From NCBI GenBank assembly GCA_945860705.1, contig CAMART010000025.1:1-47375 (forward strand): 47,375 nt of DNA, written 5' to 3'. Below, in pieces: positions 26,731 through 35,434 of the stretch (position 1 is its first letter; each line of letters opens with the position of its first letter). The position numbers were made by a program, and so were the translations under genes. The stretch is from Chitinophaga pinensis. Its GTDB lineage: Bacteria; Bacteroidota; Bacteroidia; Chitinophagales; CAMDFR01. The notes beneath the pieces are model-generated. The model did no database searches. It was not told the origin of the DNA and saw only the letters and a list, made by a program, of their open reading frames with translations.

Positions 26731-26897
26731 GATTTCTTTACTTCTTTTTTAGTGCTGTAAGGACAGTGTCTACAACCGTTTTTACAACAATAGCCTCTTT
26801 TCAAATGATGCTTTTCAGTAAACACGTATAAGCCATTTTCAATATAGAAGTCCTTATCTTCAAATGCTTCTTTTATTTTTTCTATATTATTTTTCAT
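26727..26897 (-). CDS. Small Cys-rich DUF5522-type protein
   Basis: 56 aa. Contains KRGYCCKNGCRHCPY at residues 34-47, four Cys and a His, the signature of the DUF5522 family of short proteins. A metal-binding role is plausible but unproven. It overlaps the preceding T9SS gene by 11 bases and the following lipoprotein by four (ATGA), so it is a translationally coupled member of the B12 operon. Because it is embedded in overlaps on both sides it is easily missed. Its link to B12 uptake is by position; family members also occur elsewhere. Confidence 0.85.
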   Translation of the reverse strand: MKNNIEKIKEAFEDKDFYIENGLYVFTEKHHLKRGYCCKNGCRHCPYSTKKEVKKS

Positions 26898-27864
26898 TTT
26901 TGATTGCTATCTTAAAGGTATATGAGTTATTCGCTTGATCTATTTTTAATAAATAAATTCCCACTGCCAAATCATTATTAATATATATCGATTGCACATT
27001 ACTATATTCATTTATTATTTTACCATTCATATCTATGAGTGCCATTTTATTTTTTGAGTCTATATTATTAAGTTGTAGATATTCTCCTCTGCTAATAAAA
27101 CTTGAATTGATAATTGGGTTCGTGTCTATATCTGAAATACTATTTGTCCATCTGCCATGTATCACACCTACAGCATCCAAATCAAAACCACACGAAGGAT
27201 ACGGAGTTGGGAAAGGGTCATTGATTTTTCTACCATCTTTATCTCTACTGGCATATACATTGTCTATACTGCCTACTACATCGATTATTCTCACATGTGT
27301 CACGTTCATCAAATCTATATCGCTAAATAGTGCCAGTTCATCCAAGTCAAAAGGAGTTCCATAAAGTGCTCTATATTTTCCTGCTAGATTGTTTACTTCT
27401 CTACAATCTATCAATCCAAAACTGTCTACCTGTATGCTCGTATCAATAAAACTAGTTGCAGGAAATCTTTTATAATTGATACCGTCACTGCTTACTTCTA
27501 CAAAAGCTAATTCCAAAAAATCATCTCTAAACGAATTTTCAAACACAGCAAAATCATATCCTGGTCCATTATATATGGGATGTTGAAATTGTAAAATAGC
27601 ACTGCCTGCATCACCCAAACTCACCACTCCATCTAATCCTGCCATACCTATAGCACTTGATGCATTACCTACAGTAGCTTTGCCTTGAGTAGTATCCAAA
27701 ATATTTAACCAGCCTCTTTCAATATCACATTGAGTTGCCCAAGCCACAAAGCAAGTACTATCTTTATGTATAGCAGTACTTCCCAGTGTGCCTGCTGGTG
27801 GAGCAAATTGTGCCTGCAACATAGTTGCACAAAATAGTATTAACAATAAAATATTATTTTTCAT
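26887..27864 (-). CDS. T9SS-exported cell-surface protein of the B12 locus
   Basis: 325 aa from the ATG at 27864; a longer frame from 27900 adds residues before the signal peptide. N-terminal Sec signal peptide NNILLLILFCATMLQAQ. The central domain has SLGDAGSAILQFQHPIYNG, DFAVFENSF and AFVEVSSDGINYKRFPATS, a family of surface proteins with a jelly-roll-like pattern. The last 75 residues (IDMNGKIINEY, LAVGIYLLKI, ending KNEK) are a type A T9SS sorting domain, so it is secreted and anchored at the outside. It lies between btuB and the propeller lipoprotein and may help to bind corrinoids or a carrier; that is inference. Confidence 0.82.
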   Translation of the reverse strand: MKNNILLLILFCATMLQAQFAPPAGTLGSTAIHKDSTCFVAWATQCDIERGWLNILDTTQGKATVGNASSAIGMAGLDGVVSLGDAGSAILQFQHPIYNGPGYDFAVFENSFRDDFLELAFVEVSSDGINYKRFPATSFIDTSIQVDSFGLIDCREVNNLAGKYRALYGTPFDLDELALFSDIDLMNVTHVRIIDVVGSIDNVYASRDKDGRKINDPFPTPYPSCGFDLDAVGVIHGRWTNSISDIDTNPIINSSFISRGEYLQLNNIDSKNKMALIDMNGKIINEYSNVQSIYINNDLAVGIYLLKIDQANNSYTFKIAIKNEK

Positions 27865-29767
27865 TTCTTGGGTTTTGATGTATAGAAAAAATAATACCAC
27901 ACATATAGTTTCTTCCCATCATGGGTCTGCCTTGCATCATTTGATAATTGGTATTCGTGATGTTTTGTATAGAAAAATAGGGTTCTAAATGCATTTGTTT
28001 TTTATTGATATCATAAGCAACTCTAATATCACTTATATTGAATGGCGCTAGGCTATAACTATTGTCTGTACTGGTATATCTGCTCCCTGTATATTGAAAA
28101 GAATAGCTCAATAAAACATGATATATAGATGTAGTTAAATTTATAAATGTTTTATGTCTAGTTTCATAGATAAGTTGTTTGCCAAAAAGCTCACCGTCGC
28201 TCACTTGTGTAGGTAGTATGTATGAATAACCACTCGCTAGGTTTATTAAAATATTTCTAGTTTCATATTTTACTTGAGACTGAACTTCTATTCCTCTACT
28301 AAAAACTTTCTTAGTATTTTTTGGTGTCCAATAAGCCAAATTCGTTGGTGTCCATTGTATCCAATTATTTATCCAATAATAAAAGTTAGTAGCTTTTGTA
28401 TCAAAATAGAATCGATTTTTTGATGCTTTGAAAAAAACAGAATATTCTGCCGTCCAGCCTTTTTCTGGAAGTAAATCTTTATTGCCTCCTTGACTCCAAT
28501 ACAAATCATTTAAAGTTGGATATCTATATATTCTTCCAGCTTTTCCTGATATAAAGAAATTTTTATGAATTTTATAAGATGCACTTACATCAAATAAAAA
28601 TGGAGCTATTTTCGTATTGATGAGTTGTTGATTTGCAGAAACGAGTAAATCAAGTTTACGAGTGCTAAATTTATAATTAGCTAAAATATTGGCAATATTT
28701 TGAGTAGGATTTTTTTTATCAAAAGCGCTATTACTAGCTATAGAAAAATTATTTTCTACTTTTATAAAAATAGTATGTCGGTGTTTTTTTATAAATTCTT
28801 TTTCATAGTTGAACTGTGTTATGTTTTTATGAAGCTTGCTAATAGAAAGTATATCAGCAGATTTTTTGGTATAATCTAAATACTCAAACACATAAGCATT
28901 TTTTAGTTCCAATTTATATCTTGGTCTTTTATAAATAGCGCTAATATAGCTTCTCAATTGTTTATCTATTTGAGTGGCATCATTTGCCGATTCATGTATG
29001 CTTGGAGCTATTTGTCTGTTAGCATCGGTATAATTTATAGCCACTTGTATTTGAGTATAACTATTGATATTATGTTGTAGGATACCATTTATCTGATAGA
29101 TTTCATTTTTGCTGTGTATATTTTTTTTATTGAATTTTGGCAAGCTAGCCTCTGTTTTATATCCAAAATTATTCAATGCACTTTCATGAAAAAAATCTAC
29201 ACCAAGAAGAGTTTTATATCCTGTATTTTTTAAACCAATGTATTGTTGACTTTTTTGAAAACTACCTTGATGCAATGCAAGTGTCACATCAAGTCCTGTA
29301 TTGCTCAGATAAAAACTATTTTGTATCAAACTGCCAGCTACATTATTATTTGCACCGAGCGATTGATTGCTTCCGTATTTGATGCTATTGCTTTGTATGA
29401 TGCTATATGGTTGAATCAATGATACATCGGAAGTTCCGTTCATAGAATTGGTAATATTGATGCCATTCCATATATTAGCCACATGTTGCGAGCCAAGCCC
29501 TCTAATAGAAATAGTACTCAACTGAGAAGGTCCATAGTTTCTGATATTGGCTAATGAGGATTGATGCAATAGATTTGAAAAGCTGGCATTGATATGTTTT
29601 ATTTCATATACATTAAATTCTATTTCGTTCTGTTTTTTATCATAGATTTTATATTCATTGATATATATGAGAGGGAGAATTGTTACGTGCACAATGCTAT
29701 CATTCAGGCTCTGAGAAAAGAGACTCTTAGATAATACAATACTAAAAAACAGCAACCAATACTTCAT
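27854..29767 (-). CDS. btuB: TonB-dependent outer-membrane receptor, BtuB-like
   Basis: 637 aa. Signal peptide MKYWLLFFSIVLSKSLFSQ, then a plug domain (NYGPSQLSTISIRGLGSQHVANIWNGI about residues 95-120, IKYGSNQSLGANNNVAGSL about 150-170). The remainder is beta-barrel strands with alternating aromatic residues and a C-terminal strand ending MCGIIFSIH. A cobalamin riboswitch lies in its leader, which identifies the ligand as B12 or another corrinoid. No N-terminal CarboxypepD-like repeat is present, so it is of the plain BtuB rather than SusC type. It overlaps the next gene by 11 bases. Confidence 0.88.
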   Translation of the reverse strand: MKYWLLFFSIVLSKSLFSQSLNDSIVHVTILPLIYINEYKIYDKKQNEIEFNVYEIKHINASFSNLLHQSSLANIRNYGPSQLSTISIRGLGSQHVANIWNGINITNSMNGTSDVSLIQPYSIIQSNSIKYGSNQSLGANNNVAGSLIQNSFYLSNTGLDVTLALHQGSFQKSQQYIGLKNTGYKTLLGVDFFHESALNNFGYKTEASLPKFNKKNIHSKNEIYQINGILQHNINSYTQIQVAINYTDANRQIAPSIHESANDATQIDKQLRSYISAIYKRPRYKLELKNAYVFEYLDYTKKSADILSISKLHKNITQFNYEKEFIKKHRHTIFIKVENNFSIASNSAFDKKNPTQNIANILANYKFSTRKLDLLVSANQQLINTKIAPFLFDVSASYKIHKNFFISGKAGRIYRYPTLNDLYWSQGGNKDLLPEKGWTAEYSVFFKASKNRFYFDTKATNFYYWINNWIQWTPTNLAYWTPKNTKKVFSRGIEVQSQVKYETRNILINLASGYSYILPTQVSDGELFGKQLIYETRHKTFINLTTSIYHVLLSYSFQYTGSRYTSTDNSYSLAPFNISDIRVAYDINKKQMHLEPYFSIQNITNTNYQMMQGRPMMGRNYMCGIIFSIHQNPRNEK

Positions 29768-29883
29768 ATTCTTGCTTTATTAAAAAGCACAGAAAAAAGA
29801 AAATAAATGTAGGGGAGTAGACCTCATTAAAATCTTTCCTCATGCTTTTTTTCCCGAAAGCAGGGTTTTAATTAAATAATTAT

Positions 29884-30060
29884 TCTAGGCAGGTCTTCTG
29901 ACTTGTTCTACTACAATCGTCTTCCCATCTTGCCAAGGCTCGACAGTGACTTTTTATATTGTAGCTTTTTAATAGAACTTACAGCAGCGGGTACTGTTCC
30001 TGAATTACACAGGATTCCCTTTTCATCTTTACTTTACTAATTTCGTAGTATTTTGTATAA
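29884..30060 (-). ncRNA. Cobalamin riboswitch
   Basis: Reading the minus strand, AAAAGGGAATCCTGTGTAAT is followed by CAGTACCCGCTGCTGTAA, then GTCACTG, GCCTTGGCAAGATGGGAAG and the B12 box AAGTCAGAAGACCTGCC (29888-29904). These are the conserved core elements of the class. It sits about 115 bases upstream of btuB and should reduce expression of the four-gene operon when adenosylcobalamin or another corrinoid is abundant. The end positions are estimates, since the P1 stem was not resolved. Confidence 0.95.
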
Positions 30061-30076
30061 ATAACCAAGAACAATA

Positions 30077-30084
30077 CAAATGTA
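30077..30084 (-). promoter_or_regulatory. Bacteroidota-type -7 element for the B12 operon
   Basis: TACATTTG on the minus strand matches TAnnTTTG and would start transcription about ten bases before the riboswitch. The -33 region is not clear. Confidence 0.5.
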
Positions 30085-30193
30085 CAATTTTCTTTTTAAT
30101 TATTCATATCACTATTTTTCAAATATATAATGTATGGATTAGTTGCGAGTTGCAGTTGCTTATCTATTTTCGTATCGAAAAGCCCACATTTAC

Positions 30194-30201
30194 TATATTT
30201 G
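30194..30201 (+). promoter_or_regulatory. Bacteroidota-type -7 element upstream of the outer-membrane protein gene
   Basis: TATATTTG matches TAnnTTTG, 25 bases before the TTG start at 30227. Between this and the B12 operon promoter lies a divergent intergenic region of about 110 bases. Confidence 0.45.
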
Positions 30202-30226
30202 TGCTTGTTTTAATAAATAGGTCAAC

Positions 30227-30987
30227 TTGAATAAAATACTTACTTTTATAATACTAATAATGTCTTACAATACTTTTTTTGCTCAAAAAGGATTTTCTTT
30301 GGGCGTAGTAGGTGGAGCTAATAGTATCTGGATAATCAATCAAAATAATTTCGGTACTTTGAATACTTTTTCTAAACCAGAGGTAAGGGCTTCAGAACTT
30401 TCTTATAAATTTAAATTTTCATATCAATTTGGAATACAGGGCACCATAATTTCACACAAAAAAGAGGAGTGATGATGCAATTGCTATATGCTAAAGCAGG
30501 CCAGAAATACGAAGATGACATGTTTGAAGTAGGAGGCAGAATAAACGTAAAAAGAAATATTACTCTCACCTATTTACAAATACCAATTTCTTATAAATTC
30601 ACTACCCTTAAGAGTGAAAGAATTAAATTGGTGCTTCATGGCGGACCTTTGATAGGGATTGCACTTTCAAAAAAAGATGAGATAAAACTAGATAATGTGT
30701 TGAAAAACGACACAAGCTTTTCTGTAAAAGAAAAATTTAAAAATATAGATTTTGGTTTTCAACTAGGTTTAGGTATCAACATCAACATCAATAAAAATTT
30801 TTATGTTCCTATTAGTTTTACAGCCTACTATGGGTTTGTAGATATAAATGGAGCAAAGACAAAAGATATAGATTGGTATAGTAAAAACGATATAAAATAC
30901 CAGCGTTCACATAATTTTAGGGCTGGACTTACGGCTGGTATATGCTATGTTTTTACTGGTTCTAAGTATTATAGATTTAAGCATTAA
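30227..30987 (+). pseudogene. Outer-membrane beta-barrel protein, split by a one-base frameshift
   Basis: The first frame (30227-30472, 81 aa) gives a signal peptide (ILTFIILIMSYNTFFAQ) and the start of a PorT-like or OMP_b-brl domain (GVVGGANSIWI, FSYQFGIQG), then stops. A second frame (30469-30987, 172 aa) continues with MMQLLYAKAGQKYED, TYLQIPISYKFT and a C-terminal barrel end, the normal continuation. Adding one A to the A6 run at 30458-30463 would join them without loss. So the gene has lost one A in an A7 tract, either truly or by a sequencing error. Intact length would be about 253 aa, common for this family. Confidence 0.8.
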
Positions 30988-31030
30988 GGAATTTTATTAA
31001 ATTTATTCTAGATTCACTACTTTTACCTTG

Positions 31031-32125
31031 ATGAAAATCAAAGAAATAACAAGTTTTTTAGAATCCATAGCGCCACTCCATTATCAAGAATCTTATGATA
31101 ATAGCGGATTGATAGTAGGTAATCCTGATGCAGAAATCAGTAAAGCGCTGATTTGCCTTGATTCTACTGAGCAAATAATAGATGAAGCTATCAAACAAAA
31201 ATGTGAATTGGTCATAGCACATCATCCGATAGTTTTCTCAGGACTCAAAAAACTCAATGGTAAAAATTATATAGAACGCACGATAATAAAAGCTATACAG
31301 AATAATATAGCCATATATGCCATACATACCAATCTGGATAATATGCACGATGGGGTCAATGATATGATAGCTCGAAAACTGGCGCTAGAAGACACCTATG
31401 TTCTTCAACCAAAGAAGGATATGCTTAAAAAACTGGTAGTTTTTGTACCAGTAAATGATATTAATAAAGTATCGACTGCTATTCATGATGCAGGAGCTGG
31501 ACATATTGGCAATTACAGTCACACAGGCTTCAATTCATTGGGTATTGGCACATTTATGGGTAATGATGCTAGTAATCCCACTATTGGCAAAAAAGGAGAC
31601 CTTGAAGAAGTCACCGAATTTAAGTTTGAAACAGTATTCCCAGCTCATCTAGAGACAAAAGTGCTCAAAGCCATGTTTGAATCTCACCCATATGAAGAAG
31701 TTGCTTACGATATTATCTCTTTAGATAATCTTACAGATACCATAGGCGCGGGTAAAATAGGTAAACTCCCAAAACCTGTGAAAAGCATTGAGTTTTTAAA
31801 GTATATAAAGAAATCATTGAATACCGACTGCATACGATATACGGCTATTCATAAGGATACTATACAGAAAGTAGCTGTGTGTGGGGGAAGTGGTTCTTTT
31901 TTGTTAAATGATGCTATAAGGCAAAATGCGGATGTTTTTATCACTGCAGACTTTAAATATCATCAGTTTTTTGATGCTGAGAATAAAATAATTATAGCAG
32001 ATATAGGGCATTATGAGAGCGAACAATTCACAAAAGAATTAATTTTTGAGCTTTTACAGCAAAAATTCCCTAATTTTGCACTTCATTTTTCGGAGACAAA
32101 TACTAATCCAATAAAATATTTATAA
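31031..32125 (+). CDS. Nif3-like dinuclear metal center protein (YqfO/YbgI family)
   Basis: 364 aa from the ATG at 31031 (the preceding TTG is in frame but unlikely). Motifs: YDNSGLIVGN (about residue 20), AHHPIVFSGLKKL (metal-binding His pair, about 64), HTNLDNMHDGVND (about 97), and near the C terminus DIGHYESEQF (about 325), completing the two-metal site. The roughly 130-residue insertion between these halves, with FVFVPVNDINKV-type start, is the PII/CutA-like middle domain of long Nif3 proteins. A GTP cyclohydrolase or hydrolase activity has been proposed for the family, but the role is not settled. It is followed ten bases later by its usual zinc-ribbon partner in this phylum. Confidence 0.93.
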   Translation: MKIKEITSFLESIAPLHYQESYDNSGLIVGNPDAEISKALICLDSTEQIIDEAIKQKCELVIAHHPIVFSGLKKLNGKNYIERTIIKAIQNNIAIYAIHTNLDNMHDGVNDMIARKLALEDTYVLQPKKDMLKKLVVFVPVNDINKVSTAIHDAGAGHIGNYSHTGFNSLGIGTFMGNDASNPTIGKKGDLEEVTEFKFETVFPAHLETKVLKAMFESHPYEEVAYDIISLDNLTDTIGAGKIGKLPKPVKSIEFLKYIKKSLNTDCIRYTAIHKDTIQKVAVCGGSGSFLLNDAIRQNADVFITADFKYHQFFDAENKIIIADIGHYESEQFTKELIFELLQQKFPNFALHFSETNTNPIKYL

Positions 32126-32134
32126 ATAAAGACA

Positions 32135-32881
32135 ATGGCAAAAGACAAAGAAATATCAATGGATGAGAAATTAAATCTATTATTAGATTTACAGAGCATA
32201 GATTCTCAAATAGATAAAATTCATACTTTAAAAGGAGAATTGCCTTTAGAAGTAAAAGATCTAGAAGACGAAATAGAAGGACTTAATGTACGTCTTAGCA
32301 ATCTAGAGAAAGATCTAGACTCACTAAAAGATGATGTGTCTAAACACAAAAACAATATCGTAGAAGCTACTTCATTGATAGCTAAATACACCAAACAACA
32401 AGATAATGTAAAAAACAATAGAGAGTTTGATGCATTGACTAAAGAAATGGAACTTCAAAAATTAGAAGTACAATTATCTGAAAAAAGAAGTAAAGAAGGC
32501 GTATTTAAAATAGATGCTAAAAAAGAAGCTATTGAGGATACCAACAAAAAAATAGCGGATAAAGAAAAAGCATTAAAAGCTAAAAATAAGGAACTAGAAA
32601 AAATCATCGCAGAAACAGATAAAGAAGAAAAAGATTTACAAAAAAAATCAGATGTAGCTTCTAAAAAAATCGATGACAGATTATTATTGGCTTATAGCAG
32701 AATCAGAAAAGCATACAGAAACGGATTGGCTGTAGTAAATGTAGAAAGAGATTCTTGCGGTGGATGTTTTGCTCAAGTACCACCACAATTACAAATGGAA
32801 ATTCGTAAACGTAAAAAAATTATTCTTTGCGAACACTGCGGAAGAATTTTAGTTGCACCAGATATTACTGAGTTTGCATAG
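32135..32881 (+). CDS. Coiled-coil C4 zinc-ribbon protein
   Basis: 248 aa. Residues 10-185 are a long, Lys/Glu-rich coiled coil in antiparallel halves (LDLQSIDSQIDKIHTLKGELP near the start). The C terminus has RDSCGGCFAQVPPQ and ILCEHCGRILV (about residues 207-243), two CxxC knuckles of a zinc ribbon. This is the CT398/zf-RING_7 type family of unknown molecular role; it is regularly encoded next to Nif3-like proteins, as here. An intrinsic terminator follows at 32939, inside the next ORF. Confidence 0.9.
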   Translation: MAKDKEISMDEKLNLLLDLQSIDSQIDKIHTLKGELPLEVKDLEDEIEGLNVRLSNLEKDLDSLKDDVSKHKNNIVEATSLIAKYTKQQDNVKNNREFDALTKEMELQKLEVQLSEKRSKEGVFKIDAKKEAIEDTNKKIADKEKALKAKNKELEKIIAETDKEEKDLQKKSDVASKKIDDRLLLAYSRIRKAYRNGLAVVNVERDSCGGCFAQVPPQLQMEIRKRKKIILCEHCGRILVAPDITEFA

Positions 32882-32889
32882 TTTTATAG

Positions 32890-34410
32890 TTGAATCAATC
32901 AATTATAAAAGTGTATAATAAATCAAAGAAACATACTGCCACCATCTTCTTGATGGTGGTTTTTTTATGTAATTTTTTTTATACAAATGCACAAAATTTT
33001 GATTTTAATCAAAAATGCAAAACAGCTTATATAGAAGCGATATCTCTTAAGTATAAAAGTGCACAAACCTTATTAGACGCTGAACAAAGAGAGCATCCAA
33101 AGAATCTTATCCCAATTTATTTAGAAAATTATTTAGATTTTCTAGAGTTGTTTACTAGTGAAAACAAGAGTAGATTTCTATTGCTCAAACAAAATCAGGA
33201 ATCAAGAATCACTCAATTACAAAATGGCGATAAAAATTCGCCGTATTATCTTTTTACTCAAGCTGAAATACATATACAATGGGCGGTGATAAAAATAAAA
33301 TTTGGTGATTATATAAGTGCCGTTTTAGATATTAGAAAAGCAAATAAATTACTGCAAGAAAACTCTTTGAAATATAAAGATTTTAAACCCAATCAAAAAT
33401 CAGTAGCCATGCTTCAATGTTTGTTTGGTAGTATACCAGATAGTTATAAATGGGGAGGGTCATTGCTCGGACTATCTGGCAATATAGAGCAAGGTATCAG
33501 CACACTAAATTCTTTATTGGTTCAAAATAATTCGGATTATATATATAAAGATGAAACATTGATAATATATTCTATGATTCAATTTCATTTGAATAACAAA
33601 CAAGAAGAAGCTTGGAATATTCTCAAAAAAAATAATTATCCTATAGCAGGCAATGCGATGAGCTACTATATTACAGGTTATATTGGTGCATACGTAGGTC
33701 ATAGTACAGCAGCATTAAAAGCATTGGAAGAGATGCCAAGAAATAATTCTATATATATAGCAGCACCAATAGTAGATTATTTAATTGGTTTGTGTAAACT
33801 GTATTCATTAGATAAAACGGCACTTATAAATTTTGATACTTTTTTGAAAAACAATAAAGGAGAAAATTATAAAAAAGCTGTGTACCAAAAGATAGCTTGG
33901 CTGAGTCTTATAAATAAAGGCTATGATGCGTATAAAGCAGATATAGCAAAAGTGAAAGATATAGGAGTAGAAGTAATAGATGCAGATAAGCAGGCTCAAA
34001 AAGAAGCTGTGAGTGGCATTACTCCAGATATTAAACTACTAAAAATAAGATTGCTTTGTGATGGTGGACATTATGAAAAAGCAAAATCACTCGAACAGAC
34101 AATAAAAGAGGAAGACTATGTAGAGGCTCGAAAAAAACTAGAATTTCTATATAGAAAAGCACGAATATACCATCTCACTAAAGATATAAATCAAGCGATA
34201 CTTGATTATAAAAAAGTAGTAGACCTTGGTAAAGATAAGCCCTACTATTATGCTGCAAATGCAGCATTGAATCTTGCTTATATCTATGAAGAACAAAAAA
34301 ATAAAGCAGAGGCGATAAAATACTACAATCTATGTTTGAGTATGAAAGACCATGAGTATGTCAATAGCCTCTCTCAAAAAGCCAAAGCAGGCTTGAATAG
34401 GTTGGATTAG
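32890..34410 (+). CDS. Exported TPR-repeat protein
   Basis: 506 aa from the TTG at 32890. This start gives a proper signal peptide (KKHTATIFLMVVFLCNFFYTNAQ); the alternative ATG at 32953 would give MVVFLCNFFYTNAQ, short and without a charged n-region. The rest is alpha-helical with TPR-like units, clearest at the end (YRKARIYHLTKDINQAILDYKKVV, then ALNLAYIYEEQKNKAEAIKYY, about residues 415-485). No catalytic motif. Function unknown; Bacteroidota commonly use such proteins as periplasmic scaffolds. Unusual feature: a strong terminator hairpin overlaps the signal-peptide codons. Confidence 0.8.
   Translation: MNQSIIKVYNKSKKHTATIFLMVVFLCNFFYTNAQNFDFNQKCKTAYIEAISLKYKSAQTLLDAEQREHPKNLIPIYLENYLDFLELFTSENKSRFLLLKQNQESRITQLQNGDKNSPYYLFTQAEIHIQWAVIKIKFGDYISAVLDIRKANKLLQENSLKYKDFKPNQKSVAMLQCLFGSIPDSYKWGGSLLGLSGNIEQGISTLNSLLVQNNSDYIYKDETLIIYSMIQFHLNNKQEEAWNILKKNNYPIAGNAMSYYITGYIGAYVGHSTAALKALEEMPRNNSIYIAAPIVDYLIGLCKLYSLDKTALINFDTFLKNNKGENYKKAVYQKIAWLSLINKGYDAYKADIAKVKDIGVEVIDADKQAQKEAVSGITPDIKLLKIRLLCDGGHYEKAKSLEQTIKEEDYVEARKKLEFLYRKARIYHLTKDINQAILDYKKVVDLGKDKPYYYAANAALNLAYIYEEQKNKAEAIKYYNLCLSMKDHEYVNSLSQKAKAGLNRLD
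32939..32966 (+). terminator. Intrinsic terminator inside the 5' part of the TPR gene
   Basis: CCACCATC, loop TTCTT, GATGGTGG, then seven T: a perfect 8-bp stem and a U tract. It lies 58 bases after the zinc-ribbon stop and is the natural terminator of the Nif3/zinc-ribbon unit, but it sits within the signal-peptide codons of the next gene and contains the alternative ATG at 32953. Confidence 0.8.
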
Positions 34411-34417
34411 TTTTATA

Positions 34418-35341
34418 CTAATACTTTTCATACCAGCTAAAGTTTGCATCTATTATGTTGTTTTTTTCTTTTTTTAAATAATTTAAAAAAGCTAAGGAAC
34501 TAGGATTGTGTTTCTTTCCTTTCAGCCAAATTAAACTCCAGGTAGTTTTTATTGGTAGCCCTTTTGTTGGTATTATTTTTAGTTCATGATTATGCAGTTC
34601 GTTTTTGATACCTATCAGTGGCATAATAGAATATCCAAAACCAGCTAAAAGAGCTTGTTTTATAGCTTCGTTGGAGGTGAGTTCCATTTTTTTCAAAACG
34701 CTGATATTTTTTTGAGCTATAAATTTTTCCATAGTTTGACGTGTCCCAGAACCTTTTTCTCTAAAAATAAAAGGCAATTCTTTAAATACTTCATTCGAAT
34801 TTATTCCTTTAATTGATTTTGGAAGATGCTTTCCTACGAGATATAATTTGTTTGGAAGAAGATCTATCTTTTCTATGTATAAGCTGTTGGGTATTATAGA
34901 TACTAATGCAAAATCAACTTCATTTTTTTCTAAACTTTCTATTACAGCACTTTTGTTAGTTACATCCATGTATAAGTCTACACCCGAATTTTGATTTATA
35001 AAATCTGCAAGAAAAAAAGGCATTATATACTTGCCCGTAGAAACAATAGATATGCGCAGTTTGCCTGTCAATATGCCTTTATATGCCATTGTCTTATAAT
35101 TAATGGCATATACTTGATCGATTATCTGTTCGGCTGCTTGTGCTATTTCATGTCCAAATTCCGTTACATATATTTTTCTTCCAATAATCTCTGTCAAGGG
35201 TATATCAAATTGGTCTTGAAAGTTTTTAAGTTGAATTGAAACGGCTGGCTGAGTGAGATGTAGTTCTTCAGCGGCTTTTGTAATACTCATTGTTTTTACA
35301 ATTTTTATATAAATCTGTAATTGGTTTAATGTATAGTTCAT
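34418..35341 (-). CDS. LysR-family transcriptional regulator
   Basis: 307 aa. The N-terminal helix-turn-helix (NQLQIYIKIVKTMSITKAAEELHLTQPAVSIQLKNFQ, key residues 5-40) and the linker helix are typical, followed by the substrate-binding domain (GKLRISIVSTGKYIMPFFLADFI about residues 93-115, REKGSGTRQTMEKFI about 195, GYSIMPLIGI about 240). The arrangement resembles CbbR/CysB-like members. It is transcribed away from the isocitrate dehydrogenase gene across a 93-base gap, so it may control itself and that gene. A palindrome-like AT stretch lies in the gap. Its inducer is unknown. Confidence 0.93.
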   Translation of the reverse strand: MNYTLNQLQIYIKIVKTMSITKAAEELHLTQPAVSIQLKNFQDQFDIPLTEIIGRKIYVTEFGHEIAQAAEQIIDQVYAINYKTMAYKGILTGKLRISIVSTGKYIMPFFLADFINQNSGVDLYMDVTNKSAVIESLEKNEVDFALVSIIPNSLYIEKIDLLPNKLYLVGKHLPKSIKGINSNEVFKELPFIFREKGSGTRQTMEKFIAQKNISVLKKMELTSNEAIKQALLAGFGYSIMPLIGIKNELHNHELKIIPTKGLPIKTTWSLIWLKGKKHNPSSLAFLNYLKKEKNNIIDANFSWYEKY

Positions 35342-35365
35342 AAAAATATTTTATATATATCATTA

Positions 35366-35373
35366 CAAATATA
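35366..35373 (-). promoter_or_regulatory. Bacteroidota-type -7 element for the LysR gene
   Basis: TATATTTG on the minus strand matches TAnnTTTG, 25 bases upstream of the LysR start. The neighbouring ATAAATATTAATTATAAAT could hold a LysR-type site but is too AT-rich to call. Confidence 0.4.
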
Positions 35374-35434
35374 AATATTAATTATAAATAAAAAATTAGA
35401 ATTTTGTATCATCAAATCAATCTATAATAATATT

